Counted from the first letter of the stretch, positions 35,400 to 47,841 are shown. The stretch is 64,000 nt of DNA from Pseudomonas fluorescens (GCF_000730425.1 NZ_CP008896.1:2480001-2544000); one strand, 5' to 3'. Numbers and translations: made by a program. The notes: generated by a model not told the origin, from the sequence alone.

Positions 35400-35738
35400 T
35401 CAGGCTTCGGTCTTGGCGGCCGCTTTTTCAGCAGCCTCCTTGATCAGCGCCTGCAACGAGCCGTCAGCCGCCATTTCGGTGATGATATCGCTACCACCGA
35501 CCAGCTCACCGGCCACCCACAGTTGTGGGAAAGTAGGCCAGTTGGCGTACTTCGGCAGGTTGGCGCGGATTTCCGGATTTTGCAGGATATCCACGTAAGC
35601 GAACTTTTCGCCACACTGCATGACAGCCTGGGAAGCCTTGGCAGAGAAGCCACACTGCGGGGCATTCGGGGCGCCCTTCATGTAAAGCAGAATCGTGTTG
35701 TTAGCAATCTGCTCTTTGATCGTTTCGATGATATCCAT
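35400..35738 (-). CDS. grxD: Monothiol glutaredoxin Grx4 family
   Basis: A carrier of [2Fe-2S] clusters rather than a disulfide reductase. The 112-residue protein has the CGFS active site in ..NAPQCGFSAKASQ.. (near residue 29) and the glutathione-binding ..NWPTFPQLWVAGELVGGSDI... It has a Lys/Ala-rich C-terminal tail. Its place next to bfr/bfd agrees with an iron-handling neighbourhood and with PA3533. Confidence 0.95.
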   Translation of the reverse strand: MDIIETIKEQIANNTILLYMKGAPNAPQCGFSAKASQAVMQCGEKFAYVDILQNPEIRANLPKYANWPTFPQLWVAGELVGGSDIITEMAADGSLQALIKEAAEKAAAKTEA

Positions 35739-35841
35739 GGAACACCTCGGCTGGAACTTTGCGACTCACAGGTCGGCACGGTGGCGCATTGTAACGCAAA
35801 ATCCCAGCGTGGTGCTCAGGCTCCCCGACAGACTCGCTGCA

Positions 35842-37950
35842 TCACGCCGCCGCGACCTGCACCGGCACACCGTTCAACGCCGCGTTGCCCGACAACTCAT
35901 CCAACTGCCGCTCATCCGTCAGGTCGTTGGCACTCGCCCCTGGCTGGGCACTGGCAATGTTCATATGGACACCTGGCCGGTCATGACCCCAACCGTGGGG
36001 CAGGCTGACTACGCCAGGCATCATCTCCAGGCTGGCCAGCACTTGCACTTCGATCATGCCGATCCGAGAGCTGACCCGCACCCGCTGCCCGTCACTCAAC
36101 TGGCGACTGGCAAGGTCATCCGGGTGCATCAGCAATTGATGCCGTGGCTTACCCTTCACCAGCCGGTGATAGTTATGCATCCACGAATTATTGCTGCGTA
36201 CATGCCGGCGACCGATCAGCAGCAACTCATCGACCTTGGGCAGCGGCATTGCGGCAAAGCGCACCAGGTCCGCCAGAATCACTGCTGGCGCCGCCTGTAC
36301 CCGACCATTGGCGGTTTTCAAGCGCGCCGCCAGGTTCGCCTTCAGCGGCCCCAAATCCAGGCCATGGGGGTGGTCGGCCAGCATTGCCACCGACAGTTTG
36401 TGCGTGGAGGCATCCCCATAGGCGCCAGCCCGCAGCCCGAGGTCAATCATCTGCGCCGGCGCCAGGGTCGGTTTGAGTGGGTTGCCGGTCCGGGCCGCAA
36501 ATGCCTGGGCCAGGCCGACAAAGATTTCCCAGTCGTGCAACGCGCCCTCGGGCTTGGGCAGAATCGCCCGGTTGAAGCGTGTGACGTTACGCACCGCAAA
36601 CATATTGAAGGTGGTGTCGTAGTGATCGTTTTCCAGGGCCGAGGTCGATGGCAGGATCAGGTCGGCATAGCGTGTGGTCTCGTTGATATACAGGTCCACG
36701 CTGACCATGAACTCCAGGCCGTCCAGCGCCTGTTCCAGTTGCCGACCGTTGGGTGTGGACAGCACCGGATTGCCAGCCACCGTCACCAACGCGCGGATTT
36801 GTCCTTCACCCTCGGTAAGCATTTCCTCGGCCAGGGCCGATACCGGCAACTCGCCGCTGTATTCAGGGCGCCCGGAAACCCGGCTCTGCCAACGATTGAA
36901 GTGCCCGCCGGACGTAGCCGCCACCAGATCCACCGCAGGCTCGGTGCACAACGCGCCACCGACCCGGTCCAGATTGCCCGTGACCAGGTTGATCAACTGC
37001 ACCAGCCAGTGGCACAAGGTACCGAATGCCTGGGTCGACACCCCCATCCGCCCATAGCAGACCGCCTTGTCCGCCGCCGCAAAATCCCGCGCCAACTGGC
37101 GAATCTGCTCGGCCGGCACTGCGCATTGGGCGCTCATGGCCTCGGCAGTAAACCCCTCGACCGCGCGGCGCACCTCATCCAGGCCGTCTACCGGCAAGTG
37201 GCTGTCACGGGTCAGGTGCTCGGTGAACAGTGTGTTGAGCAGCCCGAACAGCAACGCCACATCTGCGCCAGGGCGCACAAACAGATGCTGGTCGGCCATG
37301 GCCGCCGTCTCACTGCGCCGGGGGTCGACCACAACCACTTTGCCGCCTCGTGCCTGAATCGCCTTCAGGCGCTTTTCCACGTCCGGCACGGTCATGATGC
37401 TGCCATTGGAGGCCAGTGGGTTGCCGCCCAGGATCAGCATGAAGTCGGTCTGGTCGATGTCCGGGATGGGCAACAACAGACCATGCCCATACATCAGGTG
37501 ACTGGTAAGGTGATGAGGCAATTGGTCCACCGATGTTGCGGAGAAGCGATTGCGCGTCTTCAGTTGCCCTAGGAAGTAGTTACTGTGGGTCATCAAGCCA
37601 TAGTTATGCACGCTGGGATTGCCCTGGTACACCGCCACCGCATTGTGCCCATGCCGCGCCTGGATCCCCGCCAAGCGTTCTGCCACCAGGGCGAAGGCCT
37701 CATCCCAGGGGATCGGCTGCCACTCGCTGCCCACCCGTAGCATCGGCTGGTGCAGGCGGTCAGGGTCGTTCTGGATATCCTGCAGGGCTACGGCCTTGGG
37801 GCAGATATGGCCCCGGCTGAAAGTGTCCTGGGCGTCCCCCTTGATTGAGGTAATGGCAATGCCGCCTGCGTCCGAGGTGGTGGTTTCCAGGGTCAGGCCG
37901 CAGATGGCTTCGCACAGGTGGCAGGCACGGTGATGGAGAGTCTTGGTCAT
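35842..37950 (-). CDS. Molybdopterin-dependent oxidoreductase
   Basis: The 702-residue protein belongs to the bis-MGD (DMSO reductase/formate dehydrogenase-like) family. It has an N-terminal [4Fe-4S] motif (..CHLCEAICGL..ICPKAVAL), molybdopterin blocks ..LILGGNPLASNGSIMTVPD.. and ..VVVVDPRRSETA.., and a C-terminal dinucleotide-binding domain (..LLIGRRHVRSNNSWMHN..). No Tat signal is visible after the chosen ATG 37950, so it is probably cytoplasmic. It lies alone, without partner subunits. Substrate is unknown. An orthologous oxidoreductase lies near argF in PAO1. Confidence 0.85.
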   Translation of the reverse strand: MTKTLHHRACHLCEAICGLTLETTTSDAGGIAITSIKGDAQDTFSRGHICPKAVALQDIQNDPDRLHQPMLRVGSEWQPIPWDEAFALVAERLAGIQARHGHNAVAVYQGNPSVHNYGLMTHSNYFLGQLKTRNRFSATSVDQLPHHLTSHLMYGHGLLLPIPDIDQTDFMLILGGNPLASNGSIMTVPDVEKRLKAIQARGGKVVVVDPRRSETAAMADQHLFVRPGADVALLFGLLNTLFTEHLTRDSHLPVDGLDEVRRAVEGFTAEAMSAQCAVPAEQIRQLARDFAAADKAVCYGRMGVSTQAFGTLCHWLVQLINLVTGNLDRVGGALCTEPAVDLVAATSGGHFNRWQSRVSGRPEYSGELPVSALAEEMLTEGEGQIRALVTVAGNPVLSTPNGRQLEQALDGLEFMVSVDLYINETTRYADLILPSTSALENDHYDTTFNMFAVRNVTRFNRAILPKPEGALHDWEIFVGLAQAFAARTGNPLKPTLAPAQMIDLGLRAGAYGDASTHKLSVAMLADHPHGLDLGPLKANLAARLKTANGRVQAAPAVILADLVRFAAMPLPKVDELLLIGRRHVRSNNSWMHNYHRLVKGKPRHQLLMHPDDLASRQLSDGQRVRVSSRIGMIEVQVLASLEMMPGVVSLPHGWGHDRPGVHMNIASAQPGASANDLTDERQLDELSGNAALNGVPVQVAAA

Positions 37951-38242
37951 GGCCAGTCTCTTTATTGGGGCTTTGGCCCGACTATGGGCCGCAGGCATCA
38001 GTGGCGCCAGCAACGTTCGCCCCGTGAATCAACGACCATCAGGCGAGGCCATGGGTAAGATAAGCAAATGTTTCAGAAACCGCCCACACCGCCCCGGAAA
38101 CCGACGCAACCTGGCCCGAGGCCGCCATCACACATTGCAAAAGGTCGCGACGCCAGTGTACAAATGACCCGCTGCTGTCCGTAAACAGGCCTCAAAAGTG
38201 CAATTCCCGCCCCTTTGAACCCCTCTAAAAAACCGTAGCCTA

Positions 38243-38258
38243 TTGGTAAGACGCGACA
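38243..38258 (-). promoter_or_regulatory. Possible ArgR site upstream of argF
   Basis: On the minus strand TGTCGC-N8-AA matches the Pseudomonas ArgR half-site, 127 bp before the argF start. A related TGTCAA element lies just downstream on the plus strand. The rest of the 434-bp gap between the oxidoreductase and argF holds no gene that I can support. Confidence 0.45.
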
Positions 38259-38384
38259 TTTAGTGTCAATATCGCGCCTTCCCCTATTTCGTCGCCCCGT
38301 GCGGCTTTCGCCGCAGGTCTCGCCCGTTGTCACAATAAACAAGGCTTTGAGTATCTGCGGTCTGTTGCAAAAAGGTAGTTAATG

Positions 38385-39305
38385 ATGAGCGCAAGGCACT
38401 TTCTCTCCCTGATGGATTGCACGCCCGAAGAGCTGGTCAGCGTGATCCGTCGAGGCATTGAGCTTAAAGACCTGCGTAATCGCGGCGTACTGTTCGAGCC
38501 TTTGAAAAACCGCGTACTCGGGATGATTTTCGAGAAGTCGTCCACCCGTACCCGCCTGTCCTTCGAAGCCGGCATGATCCAGCTTGGCGGCCAGGCCATC
38601 TTTCTGTCGCCCCGTGACACCCAACTGGGCCGTGGCGAACCGATCAGCGATTGCGCCATCGTCATGTCGCGCATGCTTGATGCGGTGATGATCCGTACCT
38701 TTGCCCACAGCACCCTCACCGAATTCGCCGCCAACTCGCGGGTGCCGGTGATCAATGGGTTGTCCGATGATCTGCATCCGTGCCAGTTACTGGCCGATAT
38801 GCAAACCTTTCTTGAGCACCGCGGCGCGATCCAGGGCAAGACCGTGGCCTGGATCGGCGATGGCAACAATATGTGCAACAGCTATATAGAAGCTGCGATC
38901 CAGTTTGACTTCCATCTGCGCATTGCCTGCCCTGCGGGCTACGAGCCGAGCGCCGAGTTCCTGGCCAAGGCCGACGCCCGCGTACAAATCGTGCGCGACC
39001 CCAAGGACGCCGTGATCGGCGCGCATCTGGTGAGCACCGACGTCTGGACCTCCATGGGCCAGGAAGACGAATCCGCCAAGCGCATGGCCCTGTTCGCGCC
39101 CTATCAAGTCACCCGAGAATTGCTCGACCTCGCCGCGCCGGACGTGCTGTTCATGCATTGCCTGCCGGCCCATCGCGGCGAAGAAATCAGCCTCGACCTA
39201 TTGGACGACCCGCGCTCCGTGGCCTGGGACCAGGCAGAAAACCGCCTGCACGCCCAGAAGGCTTTGCTGGAGTTCCTGGTCCCACCGGCGTACCACCACG
39301 CATGA
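38385..39305 (+). CDS. argF: Anabolic ornithine carbamoyltransferase
   Basis: It makes citrulline from ornithine and carbamoyl phosphate in arginine synthesis. The 306-residue enzyme shows the carbamoyl-phosphate motif ..[12 protein letters not shown].. (near residue 52), ..HPCQ-type ..[12 protein letters not shown].. and the ornithine-binding ..[11 protein letters not shown]... The start is one of two adjacent ATGs (38382 or 38385). Its stop codon overlaps the following ABC gene by 4 bp. Confidence 0.96.
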   Translation: MSARHFLSLMDCTPEELVSVIRRGIELKDLRNRGVLFEPLKNRVLGMIFEKSSTRTRLSFEAGMIQLGGQAIFLSPRDTQLGRGEPISDCAIVMSRMLDAVMIRTFAHSTLTEFAANSRVPVINGLSDDLHPCQLLADMQTFLEHRGAIQGKTVAWIGDGNNMCNSYIEAAIQFDFHLRIACPAGYEPSAEFLAKADARVQIVRDPKDAVIGAHLVSTDVWTSMGQEDESAKRMALFAPYQVTRELLDLAAPDVLFMHCLPAHRGEEISLDLLDDPRSVAWDQAENRLHAQKALLEFLVPPAYHHA

Positions 39306-40411
39306 GCCAGCCACTTCTGCTGAACCTACGCAATCTGGCATGCGGCTATCAGGACCAACGGGTGGTGCAGAACCTCAACCTGCACCTTAATGCCGGCGAC
39401 ATCGGTTGCCTGCTGGGCTCTTCGGGCTGTGGCAAGACCACCACCCTGCGCGCGATTGCCGGGTTTGAGCCAGTGCACGAAGGTGAGATCAACCTGGCAG
39501 GCGAAGTGATCTCCAGCGCCGGCTTTACCCTGGCACCGGAGAAACGTCGCATTGGCATGGTGTTCCAGGACTACGCACTGTTTCCCCATCTCAGCGTGGC
39601 CGACAACATTGGCTTTGGCATTCGCAAGCACCCGCACAAAGAGCGTGTGGTCGCCGAGTTGCTGGAGTTGGTCAACCTGAAGAACCTGGGCAAGCGCTTC
39701 CCCCACGAACTGTCCGGCGGCCAGCAACAGCGTGTGGCCCTGGCCCGAGCACTGGCACCCGAACCGCAGTTGCTGTTGCTGGACGAACCCTTCTCCAACC
39801 TCGATGGCGAACTGCGCCGCAAGCTCAGCCATGAAGTGCGAGATATCCTCAAGGCCCGCGGCACCAGTGCGATATTGGTCACCCATGACCAGGAAGAAGC
39901 CTTTGCCGTGAGCGATCACGTTGGCGTGTTCAAGGAAGGCCGGCTGGAACAGTGGGATACGCCCTACAACCTCTATCACGAACCGCTGACACCCTACGTC
40001 GCGAGCTTTATTGGCCAGGGTTACTTCATCCGTGGCCAGTTGAGCACGCCGGAATCGGTCAGCACCGAACTGGGCGAACTGCGCGGCAATCGTGCCTATA
40101 CCTGGCCGACTGGCTCTGCGGTAGACGTGCTGCTGCGCCCGGATGACATTGTTTATGCACCGGACAGCGCCTTGAAAGCACAGATTGTCGGCAAGACCTT
40201 CCTGGGGGCCTCGACCTTGTACCGCTTGCAGTTGCCGACCGGCGCCCAGCTGGAATCGATTTTCCCCAGCCATGCCGATCATCAGATTGGCGCACAGGTG
40301 GGGATTCGCGTGGCAGCCGAACACCTGGTGTTGTTCCAGGCCTCGGGGAGTACGGCGGCGCAGATTCCACAGGTCGAATCAGGCGTACGACGCTACAGCA
40401 CTGCCAACTGA
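39302..40411 (+). CDS. ABC transporter ATP-binding protein, Fe3+/polyamine type
   Basis: The 369-residue protein has Walker [10 protein letters not shown] (near residue 39), signature [15 protein letters not shown], Walker [13 protein letters not shown] and a C-terminal TOBE-like domain (..[15 protein letters not shown]..), placing it with FbpC/PotA-like importers. ATG 39302 overlaps the argF stop codon. No permease or binding-protein gene is adjacent, so it is an orphan ATPase here. Substrate cannot be read from the sequence. The same argF-ATPase pairing exists in PAO1. Confidence 0.88.
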   Translation: MSQPLLLNLRNLACGYQDQRVVQNLNLHLNAGDIGCLLGSSGCGKTTTLRAIAGFEPVHEGEINLAGEVISSAGFTLAPEKRRIGMVFQDYALFPHLSVADNIGFGIRKHPHKERVVAELLELVNLKNLGKRFPHELSGGQQQRVALARALAPEPQLLLLDEPFSNLDGELRRKLSHEVRDILKARGTSAILVTHDQEEAFAVSDHVGVFKEGRLEQWDTPYNLYHEPLTPYVASFIGQGYFIRGQLSTPESVSTELGELRGNRAYTWPTGSAVDVLLRPDDIVYAPDSALKAQIVGKTFLGASTLYRLQLPTGAQLESIFPSHADHQIGAQVGIRVAAEHLVLFQASGSTAAQIPQVESGVRRYSTAN

Positions 40412-40424
40412 AAAACCCGATCAA

Positions 40425-40515
40425 CCTGTAGGCGCTGGCTTGCCTGCGATGCAGACGCCTCGGTGTATCAGTGACATTAAGGTGACGCTATCGCAGGCAA
40501 GCCAGCGCCTACAGG
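40425..40515. repeat. REPIN between convergent genes
   Basis: The arms 40425-40450 and 40490-40515 (core CTGTAGGCGCTGGCTTGCCT) are perfect inverse copies, 26 bp each, around a 39-bp spacer. Confidence 0.92.
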
Positions 40516-40536
40516 CTGATCCCGCTATGTTTGAGA

Positions 40537-41007
40537 TCAGGCCCGGCCAATCGGCGCAAATTTACCCAGGGTATGCTCGGCCAACACCGCCGCCGCCAAC
40601 TCCACCTCCAACCCTCTCCTGCCTGCGCTGACAAAAATTGTCGCAAAAGGCTGTGCGCTTACATCGATGAAAGTGCGCAAGCGCTTCTTCTGCCCCAACG
40701 GGCTAATCCCCCCCAGCAAATAACCGGTCGAGCGCTGCGCCGCCGCCGGGTCGGCCATCTCGACTTTTTTCACCCCCGCCGCGTGTGCCAGGGCCTTCAA
40801 ATCCAGACTTCCGACGACCGGCACCACCGCCACCAACAACTCACCTTTTTCACTGCAAGCCAGCAGGGTCTTGAACACCTGTGCAGGGTCGAGGCTCAAC
40901 TTTTCCGCGGCCTCCAGGCCATAGGAGGCGGCCTTGGGGTCGTGTTCGTAACTGTGGACACGATGTTCGGCGCGAACTTTTTTCAGTAAGTCCAATGCGG
41001 GTGTCAT
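40537..41007 (-). CDS. ybaK: Cys-tRNA(Pro)/Cys-tRNA(Cys) deacylase YbaK
   Basis: A trans-editing factor that hydrolyses mischarged Cys-tRNA(Pro). The 156-residue single-domain protein has the conserved catalytic Lys region ..[24 protein letters not shown].. (near residue 46), ..[27 protein letters not shown].. in the middle, and a small C-terminal strand region. It stands alone, ending near a REPIN. Confidence 0.93.
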   Translation of the reverse strand: MTPALDLLKKVRAEHRVHSYEHDPKAASYGLEAAEKLSLDPAQVFKTLLACSEKGELLVAVVPVVGSLDLKALAHAAGVKKVEMADPAAAQRSTGYLLGGISPLGQKKRLRTFIDVSAQPFATIFVSAGRRGLEVELAAAVLAEHTLGKFAPIGRA

Positions 41008-41208
41008 GGGGGCTCCAGGCTTGGGGGAAACGTGGAAAAGCAGGTCGCCGATTCTAGGGTAAACCCAGGCAAAACGCTCTAGTGCAGGCCACGGTGCGAC
41101 GAATCCGCGCGGATCCTGGCCAGGCGTGTTGCGCGCTGCATTGCCGTGCCGACACGATCATTCACCGTGTTAATAGTTAGAAAATGACCAATCGTTCACT
41201 TTCGACCT

Positions 41209-41249
41209 TTGACAGCGGTGTTTCTTGTCTATATTTTTTCGTTTCCGAA
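41209..41249 (+). promoter_or_regulatory. glpF promoter with GlpR-like operator
   Basis: TTGACA at 41209-41214 and TATATT at 41230-41235 form a -35/-10 pair (15-bp spacer, or 17 to TATTTT). TTCG-TTTC-CGAA at 41238-41249 is an inverted repeat of the GlpR half-site, just downstream of the -10. The same TTCG-N4 pattern occurs upstream of glpD. The rest of the 370-bp gap before glpF carries no gene. Confidence 0.6.
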
Positions 41250-41378
41250 TACTGTACGAATCTTCCCACAGTGCTCGAGCAGTAAGCCGCGAACAGGATG
41301 GGGATCCTGTTCGCGGTGAAAATCGCGCCTTGTCCGTTGTGACAACGCGCCAGACAAGAAAAAAAATCGAGGTTTTCC

Positions 41379-43815
<2,437 letters not shown>

Positions 43816-43912
43816 GCCAAGCGCCGGACCCACTTAGGGTTGTAACTGGCAGGGAGCAGATTCCCGCGTCATCATGGGCCACTTTTTTGTACGGCAGCCC
43901 AAAGGACGCCCC

Positions 43913-44668
43913 ATGAATCTGCCTCCCCGTCAGCAGCAAATCCTCGAACTGGTCCGCGAACGCGGTTATGTCAGTATCGAGGAAATGGCGCAGCTGTTCG
44001 TTGTGACCCCGCAAACCATCCGCCGCGATATCAATCAACTGGCCGAAGCCAACCTGCTGCGCCGCTACCACGGCGGCGCCGCCTATGACTCCAGCGTCGA
44101 AAACACCGAATACGCCATGCGTGCCGACCAGATGCGCGATGAAAAACAGCGCATCGGCGAAGCCATTGCCGCACAGATCCCCGATCACGCCTCGCTGTTC
44201 ATCAATATCGGCACCACCACCGAGTCCATCGCCCGGGCGCTGCTCAACCACAGCCACCTGAAGATCATCACCAACAACCTCAACGTTGCCATGATGCTCA
44301 GCGCCAAGGACGACTTCGACGTGCTGCTGACCGGCGGCAATGTGCGCCGTGACGGCGGCGTAGTGGGCCAGGCCAGCGTGGACTTTATCAATCAGTTCAA
44401 GGTCGACTTCGCCCTGGTGGGTATCAGCGGTATCGACGAGGACGGCAGCCTGCTGGACTTCGATTACCAGGAAGTGCGGGTTTCCCAGGCCATCATTGCC
44501 AATGCGCGCAAGGTGATCCTGGCGGCGGACTCCAGCAAATTCGGGCGCAATGCCATGATTCGCCTGGGACCGATCAGTTTGATCGATTGCCTGGTCACCG
44601 ATCAGCAACCAGTGCCGGCGCTGGTGCAGTTGTTGAGCCAGAACAAGATTCGCCTGGAAGTCGTCTGA
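43913..44668 (+). CDS. glpR: Glycerol-3-phosphate regulon repressor
   Basis: A DeoR-family repressor whose inducer is glycerol 3-phosphate. The 251-residue protein has an N-terminal HTH (..[25 protein letters not shown].., residues 17-41) and a C-terminal sugar-phosphate-binding domain (..[14 protein letters not shown].., ..[10 protein letters not shown]..). It starts at ATG 43913. The TTCG-N4 repeats before glpF and glpD are its probable targets. Confidence 0.95.
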   Translation: MNLPPRQQQILELVRERGYVSIEEMAQLFVVTPQTIRRDINQLAEANLLRRYHGGAAYDSSVENTEYAMRADQMRDEKQRIGEAIAAQIPDHASLFINIGTTTESIARALLNHSHLKIITNNLNVAMMLSAKDDFDVLLTGGNVRRDGGVVGQASVDFINQFKVDFALVGISGIDEDGSLLDFDYQEVRVSQAIIANARKVILAADSSKFGRNAMIRLGPISLIDCLVTDQQPVPALVQLLSQNKIRLEVV

Positions 44669-44686
44669 TCTCTCCCTGAGATCTCG

Positions 44687-44814
44687 TCATCGCCAGCAAG
44701 CCCGCTCCTACAGTTGGAATGCAATCAACCTGTAGGAGCTGGCTTGCCGGTGATGAGGCCCTTGAGCCCTGCGGCGACGTAAAAGCCGCCATCGCCGGCA
44801 AGTCAGCGCCTACC
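44687..44814. repeat. Cluster of three REP sequences
   Basis: REP copies at 44687-44713, 44730-44756 and 44788-44814 alternate in orientation and differ in sequence (CCCGCTCC, GGAGCTGG and CAGCGCC variants), showing accumulation of non-identical REPs between glpR and glpD. Confidence 0.88.
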
Positions 44815-44905
44815 GCCGATGTTCACAAATTTTCCTTTTTCCGCCCTTCGATCAGTATTTTCAATCGAAGCCAGCTGGCTGTGCCCGCGTTTATGAGCTA
44901 CCATT

Positions 44906-44937
44906 TTCGCAAATGAACATTAATGTTCGAATTCAAA
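44906..44937 (+). promoter_or_regulatory. Tandem GlpR-like operators of glpD
   Basis: TTCG-CAAA-TGAA (44906-44917) and TTCG-AATT-CAAA (44926-44937) flank the perfect palindrome GAACATTAATGTTC (44915-44928), 30-60 bp before glpD. The half-sites match the GlpR pattern TTCG-N4-CGAA with single changes. Confidence 0.6.
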
Positions 44938-44964
44938 TATAAATAAAGATCGCGAGGCCAGCCG

Positions 44965-46503
44965 ATGACCCCTTCTACCTTGCCTGCTCCACCCCTTGCC
45001 GAAGTCTATGATGTTGCCGTTATCGGCGGCGGGATCAATGGCGTGGGCATCGCGGCAGATGCAGCCGGTCGCGGCCTGTCGGTATTCCTTTGCGAAAAGG
45101 ACGACCTGGCCAGCCACACTTCGTCCGCCAGCAGCAAGCTGATCCACGGCGGCCTGCGCTATCTCGAACATTACGAATTCCGCCTGGTGCGCGAAGCCCT
45201 GGCCGAACGCGAAGTGCTGCTGGCCAAGGCCCCGCACATCGTCAAGCAAATGCGCTTTGTGCTGCCCCACCGCCCGCACCTGCGCCCAGCCTGGATGATC
45301 CGGGCCGGCCTGTTCTTGTATGACCACCTCGGCAAACGCGAAAAACTCGCTGGCTCCAAAAGCCTGAAGTTCGGCGCCGACAGCCCGCTGAAAAGTGAAA
45401 TCACCAAAGGGTTTGAATACTCCGACTGCTGGGTCGATGACGCGCGTCTGGTCGTGCTCAACGCCATGGCCGCCCGGGAAAAAGGTGCACATATCCACAC
45501 CCAGACCCGCTGCGTCAGCGCCCGCCGCAGCAAGGGCCTGTGGCACCTGCACCTGGAACGTGCCGATGGCAGCCTGTTCTCGATCCGCGCCAAGGCCCTG
45601 GTGAATGCGGCCGGCCCGTGGGTCGCGAAATTCATCAAGGATGACCTGAAGCTGGATTCGCCCTACGGCATCCGCCTGATCCAGGGCAGCCACCTGATCG
45701 TGCCGAAACTGTACGAAGGCGCCCATGCGCACATTCTGCAAAACGAGGACGGGCGTATCGTCTTCACCATTCCGTACCTCAACCACCTGACCATCATCGG
45801 CACCACCGACCGTGAGTACACCGGCGACCCGGCGAAAGTGGCGATTACCGAGGGTGAAACGGACTACATGCTCAAGGTGGTCAATGCCCACTTCAAGCAG
45901 CAGTTGAGCCGCGACGATATCGTCCATACCTACTCCGGCGTACGCCCGCTGTGCAACGATGAGTCCGACAACCCATCGGCCATTACCCGTGACTACACCC
46001 TGGCACTCTCCGGCACCGGTGAAGAAGCGCCGATCCTCTCGGTGTTTGGTGGCAAGCTGACCACCTACCGCAAATTGGCCGAATCGGCACTGGCGCAACT
46101 GGCCCCGTACTTCCCCCATATCAAGCCAAGCTGGACCGCCAAGGCCAGCCTGCCCGGCGGTGAAGACATGACCACGCCAGAAGCCCTGGCCACGGACATT
46201 CGCGGTAAATTCGAGTGGATCCCCGGCGAAATCGCCCGTCGTTGGTCGACGACCTATGGCAGCCGCACCTGGCGCCTGCTCGAAGGCGTGCAATCGCTGG
46301 CCGACCTGGGCGAGCACCTGGGTGGCGGCCTGTACACCCGGGAAGTCGACTACCTGTGCGCCGAGGAGTGGGCGACCCAGGCCTACGACATCCTGTGGCG
46401 GCGGACCAAGCTCGGCCTGTTCACCACCCCCGAGGAACAGGAGAGCCTGCAGCGTTACCTGATCAAGGTGGAGCACAATCGCAGCAAAATCGAGGCGGCC
46501 TGA
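44965..46503 (+). CDS. glpD: Aerobic glycerol-3-phosphate dehydrogenase
   Basis: A membrane-associated FAD enzyme oxidising glycerol 3-phosphate to DHAP and feeding the quinone pool. The 512-residue protein has the FAD-binding ..DVAVIGGGINGVGIAADAAGRG.. split motif at residues 16-37, the family block ..SSASSKLIHGGLRYLEHYEF.. and ..VFGGKLTTYRKLAE.. near residue 350. It is followed by a terminator and REPIN. Confidence 0.97.
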   Translation: MTPSTLPAPPLAEVYDVAVIGGGINGVGIAADAAGRGLSVFLCEKDDLASHTSSASSKLIHGGLRYLEHYEFRLVREALAEREVLLAKAPHIVKQMRFVLPHRPHLRPAWMIRAGLFLYDHLGKREKLAGSKSLKFGADSPLKSEITKGFEYSDCWVDDARLVVLNAMAAREKGAHIHTQTRCVSARRSKGLWHLHLERADGSLFSIRAKALVNAAGPWVAKFIKDDLKLDSPYGIRLIQGSHLIVPKLYEGAHAHILQNEDGRIVFTIPYLNHLTIIGTTDREYTGDPAKVAITEGETDYMLKVVNAHFKQQLSRDDIVHTYSGVRPLCNDESDNPSAITRDYTLALSGTGEEAPILSVFGGKLTTYRKLAESALAQLAPYFPHIKPSWTAKASLPGGEDMTTPEALATDIRGKFEWIPGEIARRWSTTYGSRTWRLLEGVQSLADLGEHLGGGLYTREVDYLCAEEWATQAYDILWRRTKLGLFTTPEEQESLQRYLIKVEHNRSKIEAA

Positions 46504-46510
46504 TTGATCA

Positions 46511-46544
46511 AGCCCCTGCACCGAAAGGTCCAGGGGCTTTTTTT
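46511..46544 (+). terminator. Terminator of glpD
   Basis: AGCCCCTG-CACCGAAAGGTC-CAGGGGCTTTTTTT hairpin directly after the glpD stop codon. Confidence 0.88.
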
Positions 46545-46557
46545 GACCCGCGCCTCA

Positions 46558-46646
46558 AGTAGGAGCCGGCTTGCCGGCGATCGCGGTTCAACGATGTTTA
46601 CAGCGCAAACTGATATATCGCTATCGCCAGCAAGCCGGCTCCTACA
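46558..46646. repeat. REPIN between glpD and the amino-acid transporter
   Basis: GTAGGAGCCGGCTTGCCGGC (46559-46578) and its diverged inverse ..GCCAGCAAGCCGGCTCCTAC (46626-46645) flank a spacer of about 45 bp. Confidence 0.88.
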
Positions 46647-46648
46647 GA

Positions 46649-46693
46649 TTCGGTTTTCCGAACGCGTTACTTCCCTCGATTCGGTTTGCCGGA
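46649..46693. promoter_or_regulatory. Two AauR-type binding boxes
   Basis: TTCGG-TTTT-CCGAA at 46649-46662 is a perfect copy and TTCGG-TTTG-CCGGA at 46680-46693 a near copy of the AauR box TTCGG-N4-CCGAA. They lie 77-137 bp upstream of the sigma-54 promoter, the right distance for an enhancer. Confidence 0.8.
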
Positions 46694-46769
46694 CTTAAAC
46701 ACCGGATAAACATCGTCATATAAAGTTAATCACTATATAAATCATATAGTTATGCCTTTATTAACAGCC

Positions 46770-46785
46770 TGGCACGACTCATGCT
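46770..46785 (+). promoter_or_regulatory. Sigma-54 promoter of the acidic amino-acid transporter
   Basis: TGGCACGACTCATGCT fits TGGCACG-N4-TTGCT with invariant GG and GC spaced correctly. Transcription should start near 46797, about 100 bp before the binding-protein ATG. Confidence 0.85.
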
Positions 46786-46896
46786 CTACACTTGATACGT
46801 GTTTGCCTGAGATGCTTCAGGAGCCGTCATAGGCATTCGCTGTATCGAAAGAGCCGTCCAGGCTTCATAAAAAAAACAAATGTCGAGGAAGTATTG

Positions 46897-47823
46897 ATGC
46901 GTATTGTTCCCCAAATTCTGGGCGCAGCTATCGCTGCCGCTCTGATCAGCACTCCAGTTTTCGCCGCCGAACTGACCGGCACACTGAAGAAAATCAACGA
47001 CTCCGGCACCATCACCCTCGCACACCGCGACAGCTCCATTCCGTTTTCCTACATCGCGGATGGATCGGGCAAACCCGTGGGCTACTCCCACGACATTCAG
47101 CTGGCTATCGTTGAAGCCCTGAAAAAAGACCTGAACAAACCCGAGCTGAAGGCCAAGTACAACCTGGTCACTTCGCAAACCCGTATTCCGCTGATCCAGA
47201 ACGGCACCGCGGACCTCGAGTGCGGCTCCACCACCAACAACGCCGAACGCGCCCAGCAAGTTGATTTCACCGTCAACATCTTCGAGATCGGCACCCGTCT
47301 GCTGGTCAAGAAAGACAAGGATGGCAAGCCGAGCTACGCCGACTTCGCCGACCTCAAAGGCAAGAACGTCGTGACCACCGCAGGTACCACGTCCGAGCGC
47401 ATCATCAAGGCCATGAACGCCGACAAGCAGATGGGCATGAACGTCATCTCCGCCAAAGACCATGGCGAATCCTTCCAGATGCTGGAAAGCGGCCGCGCCG
47501 TTGCCTTCATGATGGACGACGCCCTGCTGGCCGGTGAAGAAGCCAAGGCCAAGAAGCCCGATGACTGGGTTATCACCGGCACGCCACAGTCCTTTGAAGC
47601 CTATGCCTGCATGGTTCGCAAAGACGATCCGGCGTTCAAGAAAGCCGTGGATGACGCCATTGTCGGCCTCTACAAATCCGGTGAGATCAACAAGATCTAC
47701 TCCAAATGGTTCGAAAGCCCGATCCCACCAAAAGGCCTGAACCTCAACTTCCCGATGAGCGACAAGGTCAAGGAGCTGATCGCTAATCCAAGCGACAAGC
47801 CAGCACCTGACGTAAAAATCTGA
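46897..47823 (+). CDS. aatJ: Glutamate/aspartate ABC transporter, periplasmic binding protein
   Basis: It binds acidic amino acids in the periplasm. The 308-residue protein has a signal peptide (MRIVPQILGAAIAAALISTP..FA-A) and the solute-binding family 3 pattern (..SGTITLAHRDSSIPFSYIAD.., ..IQNGTADLECGSTTNNAERA..) of the GltI/AatJ class. ATG 46897 follows an A-rich tract and CGAGGAAG. A REP-free hairpin follows it, and the permease genes come next. Confidence 0.94.
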   Translation: MRIVPQILGAAIAAALISTPVFAAELTGTLKKINDSGTITLAHRDSSIPFSYIADGSGKPVGYSHDIQLAIVEALKKDLNKPELKAKYNLVTSQTRIPLIQNGTADLECGSTTNNAERAQQVDFTVNIFEIGTRLLVKKDKDGKPSYADFADLKGKNVVTTAGTTSERIIKAMNADKQMGMNVISAKDHGESFQMLESGRAVAFMMDDALLAGEEAKAKKPDDWVITGTPQSFEAYACMVRKDDPAFKKAVDDAIVGLYKSGEINKIYSKWFESPIPPKGLNLNFPMSDKVKELIANPSDKPAPDVKI

Positions 47824-47841
47824 TACCTGACTAAGCTTATC

